This document shows positions 1 to 10,892 of a stretch of 64,000 nt of DNA, piece after piece. Every line of letters starts with the position of its first letter. Position 1 is the first letter of the stretch. The translations under genes and the position numbers were made by a program. Source of the DNA: Thozetella sp. PMI_491 (taxonomy: Eukaryota > Ascomycota > Sordariomycetes > Chaetosphaeriales > Chaetosphaeriaceae); assembly GCA_021432635.1 (NCBI GenBank), contig MU270025.1, positions 641,244 to 705,243 on the forward strand, written 5' to 3'. Below the pieces are notes generated by a model, which was not told the origin of the DNA, did not search any database, and saw only the letters and a list, made by a program, of their open reading frames with translations.

Positions 1-3000
1 CAGAATCGCGGCTTCTCTGGGTTGAATGCGGGCGCAATCAATGCGTCGGTCGGGAAGCCGATCGGCTCGGTGCAGGAAGGTCCATGGTTCGCTCCTGGTG
101 TTTCGCAGACGGGGCAGACGCTGATCCTCACGACAGCACCGCTCTGGCTAAGCTCACCGTGGATGCGTCGGAGGAGCTTGGCGCGAGGCTCGACATCCTT
201 CTTGTTCTGCCACCCCACGAATGTGCCACGGTTGAGAAGGATGATCTCAGCTTGTATGCCGCGCGTGAGCGAAAGGCAATGGCGAGCACTATCCCCAGTG
301 AAACCTGGATCCTGTGTTCGGACAAGGTCGACAAAAACTAGGTCTGCTTCGTCGCCTTGCGATGAGTCGAGGGTCTTCATCCTGACCCGTTTGGCATTCT
401 CTAGGGTGATCAAACCGAACTCGATGGCCCGGTCAAATAAGCTGGAGATGACGGCAAGCTGGGCGCGGTAATAGGGAAGGACGAGAATTTTGGCCGGAGT
501 TCCGTCGATTGCGCGCAGCTGCTCGAGCTCGAGGATCTCCACGAGCTCGTTTAGGATCCATTTTGCATGTCCGAGGTTGACCTTGGATGTACCTGCTGAC
601 CGCATCACAGAACCAGGGAATTCTACCAAGATTCGGTTCTGTGTGTTGGGGAGGCCGGGGACAATGGTCTTGAGATAGTCGTTGAAAGCGAAGACACTGT
701 TTGGATATACAGTTAACCGGTTCCCCGATCGCATATGTCCACGGTAGATGAGCTTGGATGGCAGACGATCAAGTTGCGCGTACTGGCGGTGATTGATTGC
801 CAAGTACGAGTCGATTGCCCCCGCATCTAGAGCGCGACCGATAGTCGAGTATTCCACCTGGCAAACCCATGGATTGCTTGACTGTGCCTCATTCTCTATA
901 GTGTGGTCGACCGTACGGAATGGCTTGAGCTGGCACGGGTCTCCAACAACGATCCAACGGGAATCGTACCACGCCATAGTCAGGAGAAGCTCGGTCTCCC
1001 TCAAACGCCCTCCCTCGTCGACAAGTACCAACTCGGGTGTAACGCAGTCGATTACGATCATGTTTGCAATCGTGACTGGTGTCGTGCAAATAATACCCCA
1101 AAAGTTGGAGAGTGTGTCGCGGTAGAGCGTTTTGATCGACGACTTGAGTTCGCGCCGTTGCTCCTTGGTGAGCTCGTTGGGGTTGTTGAGGTAGCTGACA
1201 AGGGACTCGTAGTTTTCGCGATGTTCGTTGAGGTATCGGAGAGCATGACCCTGCAACGACAGGTTCTGGCAGCTGGGTCGCTTGTCTCGGTGACGACGCT
1301 GCTTCTCAGTCATCTCCTTGGCTAGCTTCGCGATTTGGTACTCAGCAAGAAACTTAGCTACGTCCGTGGCACCGGTCGTTGCTTCCTCGATGGCCGAGCG
1401 GCTTGGCATCTCATCGCTAGGCACTTCACTCTGACTGCGAGGGAAGAATCTGTCAATTTCACGGTCGGTTGCAAATAGACTCATGATTGACACCGTAGCG
1501 TCGAGCTTCAATGCATCAAGCTTTTTGGTCAGCCTGGACGCCATCGTATAAACTGCATCGTTGTTGTTGACGATGTAGAGAACCTGTTTTTTACTAAGGC
1601 GCAACTCGTCGTCCGTGGAGTTGCCGTAGAACGTCGAAAGCATAATCGACTCGAGGAAGTGCGTCTTGCCACATGCAGCGACGCCGGGGATAAATTTGAC
1701 TCCGGCAGGCAACTTGGAGAGATTCCTAAACGCCGTCTTTTTGGCTTCATCCATATCATTGACTCTCTCGAGCAGCCAAGCAGCAGATTCGTCGTACCGG
1801 ACGTTTCGGAACTCCGGTATGTCGAAGAGATTCACTGTTGGGAAGCGCGTGTGATCGAAGTCCATGAGATAATGATAGGCATCGAGGGAGCGCTGTGAAG
1901 GTTTCTTCGGCTGTGCGCTTGCGGGATGCTTCAGGGCATTGATGGCGTTGATCTCTGCCCGGATGCCTCGATCTGAGAAAACCCGCTTGAACGTTGCCTT
2001 GCGGGGGCCACAGCTGTGCAGTCGATCTCGATAGTCACGAAAATTTTCCCCTTCCTTGATCGCGAGGAGGTTGTACTCAGCCGTGAAACCCTTGCAGGGG
2101 TTCAAGATGTAGGTCTGGACTTGCGGCTGGTCGCAAAGCACGGGGTGGTCCCAACGAGTGGCCCAAAGGTTGAAGTCTGCCGCGCCATCGTCCGCCATTG
2201 GGTGAGATGCCAGCGGGTCATGCTCCTCCGTGAGAGCGCTAGCGGAAAGACGCTGTCGATTTTCGTCCTTCGAGAAGTACATTTCGACGCGACAGTTCCA
2301 ATCAGCGGGGTCCTCGTTTGGTTGACAATCCAGTTGCTTGACCTCCTCGCAGGTGAGTTCGTTGTCGGGCTTGAAGAACAGAGCGGCGTTTTTCAGGACA
2401 ACCTCAGTGCCGTATCGCACGTAGTTGTCGAAGGTGTCAATCAGATTCTTGACGACCAAATCAAACAAGTCATCGTCGAGGCCGTCGCTTTCGGTCGTGC
2501 TCATGATGACGTTGTCAATGCGAACCTTGCAACCTTCGCCTTCAGCAGGGAGCGCGCCGCCGTTCCCAGACCCGTCCACGATCATGATCGCCTGGTTGGG
2601 TCTATGATCTAGCGGCATAAGCCAAACGTCAAATTTCGTGCCGCGCATCGCATTCAGGCGAGCCTCTTGCACGCGGTGTTCATAGACGTTGCCGACCGCG
2701 TTGATGACAATGTGCTGATCCTGGTTGACATAACGGCAACGCTTCGGCTGAACCTCGAGATTTGGCATTTCTTCTCCGACGGAGTCGGGAACATGGCCAA
2801 TGGGCATGGTGCGTGTTGACTTGGTCTGCTCATTAAACCAAGCCCCCATGGGCTCACGGTGCTTCTCGCGTTCGGCATAGGTTTTGACCCGATGATTGAA
2901 GGCCATCACACTGTCATAATCGCTGCCGAGCAAGAGGAACTCAATTTGGTGCGGAGTTTCAGGACGCGTCGGGAGGTTGGCCAGGAGATTCAGCTGTGGC

Positions 3001-3566
3001 TTCACCTTTTGGTACGTCGATGGGCGAGAAAGAACGCTTTGCTTAGCCATCCACTCCATGTTAAAGTCCACCGAGGCGATGCGGAAGCTGATGACATGTA
3101 TTTCAGAAGGAGCCTCTGTGACTTCGGCGTTGTACTTTCGCACTTCAGCCAACACCTCTCCAGGCTCGGTCACAATTCGATGTCTGTATTCTGTGACGTC
3201 TTTTAGGTTGATTCGGGTCTTCGCTATGTCGCCCCGGTAAATCTTGAAACCGGTCGCGGCATGGTGCACTTCGATAAAGCTATAGTCGTGCACGGGGATA
3301 AGACCATCCACATAGTGGTCGAGTGACTCTCCGAATGGGCGGTGTAGCTTGTCTGCCTGAACCTTGCTTGGGGTGCTAAGCGGTGTGCCGTTGACACGCA
3401 GGTATACACGCAGTCTAGGTATGGCGGCATCCTCATCGGCCGGATCATCATCGAGATTCATTGCTGTGTCGGCCTGAGCTGGTGCTGTCTCGATGATTTG
3501 ACGGATATTCTCGCGTCGCTCGTCGCGCTCACGCTGCAGCTGCGCGACATCAACACTGGCTTCCAT
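1..3566 (-). CDS. Large superfamily 1 (Upf1-like) helicase, C-terminus beyond window edge
   Basis: One uninterrupted reading frame of 1,188 codons runs from the ATG at 3566 off the left edge. Residues 1-600 resemble no domain I can name. The C-terminal half is an SF1 helicase core. Walker A is GVAACGKTH near residues 628-636, Walker B is LVDEGGR near 850, motif III is GDPCQLKPF, motif V is DSSQGDEADLVFVD and motif VI is SLTRG near 1100. After the core comes a cysteine group (CPVCETPGANHGPSC), perhaps a small zinc site. The family unwinds DNA or RNA using ATP. Long intronless helicases of this type are often multicopy in filamentous fungi, and I cannot tell the substrate. The ATG follows a 0.18 kb tandem duplication upstream. 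The assignment to SF1 is firm; the cellular role is unknown. Confidence 0.85.
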   Translation of the reverse strand, partial: MEASVDVAQLQRERDERRENIRQIIETAPAQADTAMNLDDDPADEDAAIPRLRVYLRVNGTPLSTPSKVQADKLHRPFGESLDHYVDGLIPVHDYSFIEVHHAATGFKIYRGDIAKTRINLKDVTEYRHRIVTEPGEVLAEVRKYNAEVTEAPSEIHVISFRIASVDFNMEWMAKQSVLSRPSTYQKVKPQLNLLANLPTRPETPHQIEFLLLGSDYDSVMAFNHRVKTYAEREKHREPMGAWFNEQTKSTRTMPIGHVPDSVGEEMPNLEVQPKRCRYVNQDQHIVINAVGNVYEHRVQEARLNAMRGTKFDVWLMPLDHRPNQAIMIVDGSGNGGALPAEGEGCKVRIDNVIMSTTESDGLDDDLFDLVVKNLIDTFDNYVRYGTEVVLKNAALFFKPDNELTCEEVKQLDCQPNEDPADWNCRVEMYFSKDENRQRLSASALTEEHDPLASHPMADDGAADFNLWATRWDHPVLCDQPQVQTYILNPCKGFTAEYNLLAIKEGENFRDYRDRLHSCGPRKATFKRVFSDRGIRAEINAINALKHPASAQPKKPSQRSLDAYHYLMDFDHTRFPTVNLFDIPEFRNVRYDESAAWLLERVNDMDEAKKTAFRNLSKLPAGVKFIPGVAACGKTHFLESIMLSTFYGNSTDDELRLSKKQVLYIVNNNDAVYTMASRLTKKLDALKLDATVSIMSLFATDREIDRFFPRSQSEVPSDEMPSRSAIEEATTGATDVAKFLAEYQIAKLAKEMTEKQRRHRDKRPSCQNLSLQGHALRYLNEHRENYESLVSYLNNPNELTKEQRRELKSSIKTLYRDTLSNFWGIICTTPVTIANMIVIDCVTPELVLVDEGGRLRETELLLTMAWYDSRWIVVGDPCQLKPFRTVDHTIENEAQSSNPWVCQVEYSTIGRALDAGAIDSYLAINHRQYAQLDRLPSKLIYRGHMRSGNRLTVYPNSVFAFNDYLKTIVPGLPNTQNRILVEFPGSVMRSAGTSKVNLGHAKWILNELVEILELEQLRAIDGTPAKILVLPYYRAQLAVISSLFDRAIEFGLITLENAKRVRMKTLDSSQGDEADLVFVDLVRTQDPGFTGDSARHCLSLTRGIQAEIILLNRGTFVGWQNKKDVEPRAKLLRRIHGELSQSGAVVRISVCPVCETPGANHGPSCTEPIGFPTDALIAPAFNPEKPRF

Positions 3567-3668
3567 CTGCGAGAGGGTTAGCAATGATCATTTATCGCGG
3601 GAGAGCATATGACGAACCTTGGACCATATGTTTTGTGACGAAGATGCAGGCGACGAGAGTTGGGAAAC

Positions 3669-4035
3669 GGGAGAGGATACCGAGATGCGAAATGAGGTTG
3701 TTGTGAAAGATGGAGAGGCAAGAGGTGGGGGTGGTGAGAGAAAACGCGAAGTCTAGGGGGGAAAGAGGTGAGCCCACAGCAAAACGTAAGGTACAAAGTT
3801 GACATTACCTCAAAAAACTCACGTTGATTCCGCTACTCTTTCTAGGTTTGGTGGGAGAGGATACCGAGATGCGAAATGAGGTTGTTGTTGAAGACGGAGT
3901 GGCAAGAGGTGGGGTGGTGAGAGAAAACGCGAGGTCTAGGGGGGAACGAGGTGAGCTCACAGCAAAAACCTAAGGTACAAAGTTGACGGTACCTCAAAAA
4001 CTCACGGTGATTTCGGTACTCTTTCTGGGTTTGGT
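3669..4035. repeat. Tandem duplication of about 183 bp, two copies
   Basis: Copy 1 spans about 3669-3852 and copy 2 about 3853-4035. Both start with GGGAGAGGATACCGAGATGC and share the stretches GAGAAAACGCGA and TAAGGTACAAAGTTGAC, with scattered substitutions and small indels. The pair lies directly upstream of the helicase start, so it probably occupies its promoter or 5' leader. Confidence 0.85.
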
Positions 4036-4596
4036 GCTCCAAAGGTTCGACGCATTACTTACTTAGTTCTGGGAGAGAAGATTAATAGGCTCTTTTCGTT
4101 TATAGTCTTAGTGTGACTTTGATTCGGGTTTGGAATCTGTTGTCGGGGCAGGCGAGGTTGTCAAGATTCTGGCTGAGGGGGAGGGAAGGTGGAAAAAGTT
4201 GAACTGTTTGATTTTGCAGATAAGGCAGCCAAGCTACGGAACGGTACCAGGCCTCCACAACTTCTTCCTCTAAAAGTCGAGCTCAGACACAAGCGCAGGC
4301 CATCATAAACACAACACTATAATTTTAAAATTCTATCCGCGGCCGTCTCCCAGACCGTGCTCAGGACTCGACCGCCATCGTTCCCCGATATTGTTGGGCC
4401 CCTGGTGTTTGAGAAGCTACCAGCAATTGTCATAAACAACGTGGTTCCACCTTTGTAGGATGAGTACCTAAGGGAAGGGCGGGAATCGCAGAGCTCGTAC
4501 CACTCTAGGAGTAACTCGACATGGATAAGGCGTTTAAGGACAAGAGAACGGTGGTCGAGCCGGCCTTGGAGCAATATAAGGATGACAGATACCTGC

Positions 4597-4737
4597 ACGA
4601 GGGCAGTCCAACACGATTACCTTCCACAACAAGGCTAACCCTGCCGTCGGCATCATCCTCATCCTGTATGATCCACCCCCCTCTCGCGTGCGCTGATATA
4701 TGGCCTACTAAACTTATGTGAAGATGGGACGCTCCTG
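4597..4737 (+). pseudogene. Isolated fragment of a paralogue of the secreted-protein gene at 8685-9789
   Basis: About 130 bases match 9055-9190. The match covers the last part of exon 2, all of the 58-nt second intron and the first 15 bases of exon 3, then stops abruptly. The exon part differs at about 6 of 54 positions, whereas the intron differs at only about 3 of 58, all transitions. No upstream signal-peptide exon or downstream exon was found, so this is a gene remnant and not a functional copy. Confidence 0.8.
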
Positions 4738-4891
4738 CGATGACTCATTCTGACTAGAGTCACTAGACCGACAAGGAAGGTATATCGCGGGTTACGTTAT
4801 TCCCAGGCCGATTTTTCACCCCGATTTGTAATTCGTCAACGCCTACACCTGTAGAGCGAAACTGTAATGGTCGAGGTGCATAATCGCGGAC

Positions 4892-4938
4892 CATGATCTA
4901 TGATTGGCGGGCTGCTCAGTGAAGTTCAACAGGGTATC
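4892..4938 (+). repeat. Dispersed repeat, copy A (copy B at 10847-10892)
   Basis: The core GCGGGCTGCTCAGT is identical in both copies and the flanks are alignable. Most differences are G-to-A or C-to-T transitions (for example TTGGCGGG against TTAGCGGG, and AGTGAAG against AGTAAAG), which is what repeat-induced point mutation would leave. Confidence 0.55.
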
Positions 4939-5072
4939 GGCACACCGGTGGTGCGGCTATACGCGCCATCTCTCCTTAGCGTATACCATTATTCAAGCTC
5001 GACGAATGAATGCCAATCCGAGAAAAGGTGACATGATAATGCGCCTGTGTACGACTTACACCCGACCGAAAA

Positions 5073-5697
5073 CTACTTCTTCATCTCTCGGCCGTCGTCA
5101 TCCATCAATGAGCTTTCGCCATTCAACGCGCTCCATTTCTCGAGCCCGTCGCCATGGAAATCAACCACCCGGTGGCCGTAGAATAGGTGGCACTGCGCCC
5201 GGAAGGCCTTGCGTCCCTCGGGGCTTTCGATCCCCTCAACCAAGGATGGAAACACCAAGGCCATGTTTCTGCCTTCATCCATGATGGGAGCCCTGCAGTG
5301 CGTGCAGTACACTTTACAGGGCAGATGGTGGGCCTGCGTCCTCGACCCGCTGTCGTACCAACCGAGATTCTTGGTGCCGCGGACGAAGCGCACATCCGTC
5401 TTGTGGAAGATGGCCGCCCACTGGAAAGGAGCCTGTGGTAGGAAGCTGAGCGTTAGAGCACGCAGGTCTTTCGCGTAAACGAGTGCCTCAAAAGGGAGCG
5501 CTCACAGCATGAAGCAGCTGGCATGTCCTACAGTGGCAGTACTTGGAAGCCAGAGGGCGCGCGCGACCGAGCTGATACTGCACTTTGCCGCAATGGCAGC
5601 TCCCCTGCCACTTAGCTACGAAATCGTCGTCGTCTGTTGTGCTTCGGTAAGGAGGCTCCCTGCTCCACGGCTGATCTGGATTAGACGAAGCGGCCAT
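5073..5697 (-). CDS. GFA / CENP-V domain zinc protein (glutathione-dependent formaldehyde-activating family)
   Basis: Two exons are inferred: 5697-5506 and 5432-5073, with intron 5505-5433 (GTGAGC..CACAG). The product is 183 aa. Cysteines form the family pattern: C34-x-C36 in GSCHCGKVQY, C54-x-C56-x2-C59 in YCHCRTCQLLH, then C103 and C107-x2-C110 in YCTHCRAPIM. These bind structural and catalytic zinc in the Mss4-like GFA fold. Family members include S-(hydroxymethyl)glutathione synthase-like proteins, but most fungal ones have no proven substrate, so no reaction is assigned. Both exons are needed for the full cysteine set, which supports the splice model. Confidence 0.85.
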
Positions 5698-8684
5698 GCT
5701 GTCCGACAGGCCTCGACAGTGATCTCAATTCCCCTATTAAGGTGCTTTTTCTCGGATGAATGAAGAGGCCCTAGCGTTATGATTGATGTCAATTTTATCA
5801 GACGCATACTTGCCTGGTGATCAAGATGCGACAGCATAACTATGGGACTCGCTGAAGAAATGGCTGGCTGCATCGCGCAAGTGACATCATCGGTTGCCTG
5901 ATTTAGCAAGCAGATTATGTAATGTAAGACATCAGGACGAACGACGCCTCATTCCAATGACAGGCCTTCAAGAAATTATCTTGTATCAGAGGCCTGCGTT
6001 GTCGGCGCCGAGGAATTGAAGCGAGTAAGGAGTTGCCAGCATCTCCACGTGAGGAGACCGCCGGATGGGCACGCTCGACTGCTGGCCACGGCGCTAGTGG
6101 ATTCAGCTCCGGCTTTGAGCCAGGAGAAGAAATCATGAAGCAGTCCATGAATAACACAACATGGCTTCCGAAACAAAAGCGTAATTTTCGGGGAAGCATG
6201 GTTTAGCCGGCACCGCCTAGTATGGCTGCCTTATCCGCGTGGGTACGACAGGGTTCGAATGACAGAAATGTCAGCCAGTCTAATGCTCATCTAGCGGAGG
6301 CTGTGAAGATGAGGGAGAACAACACGTTCTTCAAACTTGACGTCAAGAAAGATGATATTTCTTAGCCGAGCTACATGGTAAGATTCAATGCGATCTCGCT
6401 TGCACATCCCGCCATGTGGCCAACTTTACTGCATCGTCTCGCGGCCGACCCCGGCTCTCGCAACTGAAAGATCGCCCTGCTCGTGTCCGAGACCAAAAAA
6501 TAAAAAAATAAAAAAAGAGGAATAGCTTCACATGTCCAGCGAGCTCGATAAAATATGTCAACTGAATGCTTGTTACCCCTCGCCCCGGCTCGAGTTTCTC
6601 GTGCATTTGGGCTTAGAGTCCGTCAAACTGCGGCGCGCACTGGTGACGTAAAAAGCACCTGGCCCATGGCGGATGGATTCGGCACGTGGGTAAGGTGCCC
6701 CCAGGACTGTGGCCAACCCCGCCAGGGCTTGGCATGGTTTCTTGGTGCGATGCAACCCCTGTTTGTTTGTTAGCGTGGGAATGAAAAGGCCACTGCCTTC
6801 ATAAGAAAAAATACTCGGCCTAGAAACAGGGGAGTTACAGGGCCAGAAACAGGGGAGCTACAGGGCCAGCAGGAAGCTAAAAGGGCCAGCAGGGAGTCAA
6901 ATGGGCCATGAACAAGCCTGCAGGGCTGGTTACTGGCCTTCAAACTCTCATACCTCGCCGTCCTCTGTATTGTACCAAGCTAACAATCATACAGGGGGGG
7001 GGGTGAATTGTATAATCCTGGTTGGGACTGTTCTACTATAAAGGCACCAGATCCTTCGGACGAGGACCGCCCTCCCCGACGTAGCAATAGCGCATTCGCT
7101 GCCGCAGGTCCTGTTCCTAACTTAATAGCAAGGACCCACACTTTGTATTAGTGGTGAAGAAGCGAGAGGATGCGTACGCAAGCAATAATCACTAGGTAGC
7201 TCCTACGGCAGGCCGCGCTTTGGGAAGGGAAAGAGGCCGGTCGCAATCTGATTGTCTATCTATTTGTGTGTAGCTTGTGTTGGAATGCGTCGCGGTAAGC
7301 TCACTAGAAATGAGCATGTAGTTGGAGGTGAGAGGTGAGAGGAATATAGGCTGCGCCGAGAGACTTGGCAATTAGCGATTGCCCAATCAGGCGGTTCGCT
7401 GGTGCACCAAGCCAACCGCACATTCTCCTCGCTTCCTGCTCGCAGAACGAGAGCGTCGGAACGAGCTCGGTGTGACCTTGTCCAGGGAACATTTTGGCCA
7501 TGCGGCGCGCGTACTATGGTGCAGCACGCCGACTTGGGCATCTCCGTCAGCACAAGTGGCGTTGCGCGCACGTCCTCGTTGGTGTTGCACATGCGCTAAT
7601 TTGTAGTTATTGGATAGTTGAGCGAGAGCTGTCGTGGCTCCGACCGAGTGGCGACCCCGGGTCATGCCAAAATTGGCCGAAGTCGCGGCGGAGTAGCCAA
7701 ATATTGACGGCCACGTTCTGGACCGCAGGACCATGGGAGCATCGTGGGATTCACTAATTAAATAACGTCAAGGAGCGCCCGGCACCGAAACAAAGCGACG
7801 TCCCCGCGTGCTTAAAAAAAAACCCCAAACCGGTTCCCAACCGACAGTTAAGGAGGATGCAGACTAAGGCGGGCAAGTTTCAGGCAGGCAGGATCAAGAA
7901 GCTTTGCTTCTTCTGCTCTATATCGATCCTAGCCCTGGCTTATCCATGCCTCTGCAGGGGATCTCGTTACCCCTGCGCACAGAATAACGCTCCTACACGG
8001 CCTGTAACTGGACGCCCTGGCAGTCCAGCTTACGCCGCCGCGCCTGATGTTCGGGACGATACTTTTGCAGCCTAGCAAGTAGTACACCTGCATCAGCACA
8101 TAGCACTTCTTATAGATCATGCGCTTGTACATATACCATGTACGGCCCGACTAGCGTGCTAGACTTTTGTGCACCCTAGGCAGGAAGAGTGCAAGCACGG
8201 GGTATAAGCCTGCTCTCTGAGCTCCTCTCGCAGCTGGCGTCATTGCCTCGCTAATGTGACGACATTGTCACATCCAAACAATAGTTCCAAACCCGCCTTG
8301 CGGGTTGGGTTGTATCGGTGGGAGATGTCAGGGCGCAGCCTAATCCTCCCGCCTGAGGAAGCCCAGCTACATCGCCTAGCTTAGGGACAGTGCGACCATA
8401 CCCCCCCGGCTGCGATGTGGGTGCGCGGGAGCTAGTCGGCACCGCGCGTCTGGAACTCCTTGGCTCTCTCTGGGGGATGTAAATGTCCCATTTGGACAGG
8501 AGCCAGGGAAACCTGGAGGAATACTACTCAGGGTCGGAGGGTCTAGGTCTATGAGTATTAAAGGAAGAGCACCTCCCAGTGTTGACGAACAACCACCTTG
8601 ATCCTCACTGCAAACACTCCTTAGTTGCACTTTCCTTAGAAGCTCGATTTATTCTTATTATCCTCTACCACATTCCTTAACACG
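5698..8684. other. Long intergenic stretch with repeat arms
   Basis: No convincing gene was found on either strand. It contains an inverted-repeat arm (6756-6926) with internal 23-bp tandem units, an A-rich tract near 6495-6518 and a G-run near 6995. The last kilobase is the promoter side of the secreted-protein gene. Confidence 0.55.
6756..6926 (+). repeat. Inverted-repeat arm, left copy (right copy 10925-11056)
   Basis: CCCCTGTTTGTTTGTTAGCG followed by a GGGAATGAAAAGGCCACTGC-type stretch matches the reverse complement of 10925-11056 over roughly 130-170 bases. Inside are two adjacent 23-nt units (6823-6845 and 6846-6868, GAAACAGGGGAG..ACAGGGCCA) and two shorter variants. The arm resembles the terminal inverted repeat of a non-autonomous DNA transposon. 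Confidence 0.65.
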
Positions 8685-9789
8685 ATGCTTACTGGTATTG
8701 CCAAGCTCGCGGCCGTCATGGGACTTGCGGCCTCGGTGAGCGCTGCTCCGTAAGCACACCGCCCGAAGCACTGGTATATTATCGCTAACAGAACGCAGCA
8801 TGGAGGCCAGGCAGGAGACTCCGGTTCAGGCCCCGTACCCGTGGAAGTGGGACATGATGATCCCTTCCAACGTCACTGATCTGGCAACGCTGGCGCCCAA
8901 GGCGGACCACGCCCCGATCTCTGCCCGCTCTTTCTCCTGCAGCTCTCTAGTGTCCGGCCTTTCGGCCTCAGACTGCGCGTATATGTCCCAGATCGGCATG
9001 GCTGGCCAGGGGGACAACGTGGTCAGCAACAACAACTACATCTGGATTGGTAGCTCCGGCCCCAACACGATTACCTTCTTTAATAAGGCCAACCCTGCGG
9101 TCGGCATCATCCTCATCCTGTATGATCCACTCCCCTCTCGCATGCGCCGATATATGGCCTACTAAACTTATGTGAAGATGGGACGCTCCTGCCGGTGATT
9201 ACCAGGCCAGCTTCATGAACGTTCGCCGTCCCAAGATTTCGTACTCAATCCCCTATGGTGGCTCATTGACCGTCTCCATCGCCAACGGCGTGTCTGGTGC
9301 CTGGACCGCCCTGTACGACCACAAGACCATCCTGTCGCAGTACGGACAAATCTGGAACACCTGGGCGGAATTCACGACCGGTGCGTACGCTACCGTCGAC
9401 ATTAGCCGCGAGATTCACATGGCCGGCAACAACATGAACGCTCAGGTTTCCACCGGATGCCTCGCTGATCTCACCCGTAAGACTTTTTGTATTATTCATC
9501 CCCCTTGTGAGAGCTCATGTGAGCAACTGCGTGGTTTAGATCTGCTCTCAAGATATAAATTGGTGTCCTCTTACTCCATTTTTGGGCCCTACCCTTGGCA
9601 AATAGCTGATGATCCCTAGACTGCGCCTACACCTGCAAGAACGGCGTCGACACCTGCGGAACTAGCGGCTCCTACGACCTCATCGGCTGCACTGGCGTCA
9701 ACACCGGTGTCGGTTCCTACAATGGGAACCCATCTGGAGGTTGCTATGGTTGGAGCAACGGCGGGCACATTGATGCCTCGTTCTTCTAA
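8685..9789 (+). CDS. Small secreted cysteine-rich protein (effector-like), 284 aa
   Basis: Four exons are inferred: 8685-8749, 8799-9119, 9178-9476 and 9620-9789. Phases join exactly, and introns 1 and 2 have clear branch sites (GCTAACA, CTACTAAAC). The protein starts with a typical secretion signal (MLTGIAKLAAVMGLAASVSA, 1-20) followed by APMEARQ. The mature part has eight cysteines (SFSC, SDC, TGC, HC, YTC, DTC, IGC, GGC), enough for four disulfides. It is rich in aromatic and small residues, with the block RRPKISYSIPYGGSLTVSIA in the middle. This places it outside the cell. I recognise it only as a fungal secreted-protein family with no known biochemical activity; an effector role is a guess. 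It sits alone among repeats, and a fragment of a second copy lies at 4597-4737. Confidence 0.8.
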
Positions 9790-10536
9790 GTGGCGGAAAC
9801 GCGGACAAGAAACCTTCGCTTCCACAGTAGTATGCCATCTCGTCACTTTCTAGCGTGCTGCACGCTTCTGGCGCTAACTATGTGATTAGAATATTATCAA
9901 CTTGGGTTCCGCCTGGAACAGCTTGGCCTTGCGCGGCATTCACCGCGAGGGCAAGACGGGGGACCGTGGATTCCGTGTATATCATTCCTTTCGTTGCACA
10001 TCGCCTTTTCCAACGGTACATAGCTACTTTATATCCCCAAAAATGGATATGAAAGAATCGAAGAATCTGCATTAAATACACATGTAAATGTTTGCCCATG
10101 GTGATATCCTTACCCTGATCGCTGCCACGACTATAGAAGCGGGCCGGCTTCTCAGATCCAGAAACAAAGATCTAGTCCATAAATTTTAGTCACAGCTATA
10201 CTCTGTCCGTCCATAAATCTTGGCGCATGCTAGCTCATACCCTTCGGCCGCCTAGCCATATATATGCTGTGGCCTTGGCCAGACGCCTGTCTAGTGTAGC
10301 AAAGCAGTGAAGCCTGAGATAGCGCAGGCGTTATTACAAACGCACCACGATGACCGACGGCAGTCTCCCTAAAATATTTCTAGAGAGAGCTAAGGGGAGA
10401 AATGTTCCGTCGACAGATACTTTCTGTTAGGATTAGTAGAGCAGTAAATATGGCTTCCTGGCAATTCTAACAATACAGGCCCTGTTTATTTGTTGGAGTG
10501 GGAATTAAACGGCCACTCGGGCCAAAAAGGCCAGCA

Positions 10537-10832
10537 GAGTTTGCGAGCATTGGGCGATTGACCCACCACTGTCGACAAGAGCATACATTTGGACAGCGAG
10601 TCCTACCAACCCAGCAGGCAAATCGACCCAGGGAGTATGCTACCGAGCAGCATATTCGCAGAGGACCTTCGCCTGTGAGATATGTGGCAATTCGTTCACG
10701 TCAACCGCCACTCTCAAGTTGCATCACCAGGCGATCGACGAATTGAATCGTTTCTTATGCGAAGTCGATGGATGTGGCAAGTCGTTCAGCCGACTTGGCG
10801 ATTCAAGAAACATCAGCACGTTATTCACGAAG
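10537..10832 (+). pseudogene. Degraded C2H2 zinc-finger gene fragment
   Basis: Three finger-like stretches are read in two frames. The first is FASIGRLTHHCRQEH (10540-10587), the tail of a finger. The second is CEICGNSFTSTATLKLHH from 10674. The third begins at 10758 as CEVDGCGKSFSRL and needs a one-base shift to reach the H-x3-H part (KHQHVIH) near 10820. Several frame breaks and missing cysteines show it is not functional. It lies inside the TIR-bounded unit. Confidence 0.65.
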
Positions 10833-10846
10833 CGGGTAGGCAGATC

Positions 10847-10892
10847 ATAACCCATAATTAGCGGGCTGCTCAGTAAAGGTTGATAAGATATC
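10847..10892 (+). repeat. Dispersed repeat, copy B (copy A at 4892-4938)
   Basis: It has the same GCGGGCTGCTCAGT core as copy A, with extra A and T substitutions relative to it. It lies just outside the zinc-finger remnant. Confidence 0.5.

Larger units (their letters stand above)
3567..5072. other. Intergenic, repeat-bearing
   Basis: No intact gene was found. The stretch holds a tandem duplication (3669-4035), a gene-fragment copy (4597-4737) and a dispersed repeat (4892-4938). The rest shows nothing recognisable. Confidence 0.6.

Noticed and set aside
10170-10230. TCCATAAAT direct repeats as a possible mariner/MITE end
   Set aside because: Only two short copies, with no inverted partner or target-site duplication visible.
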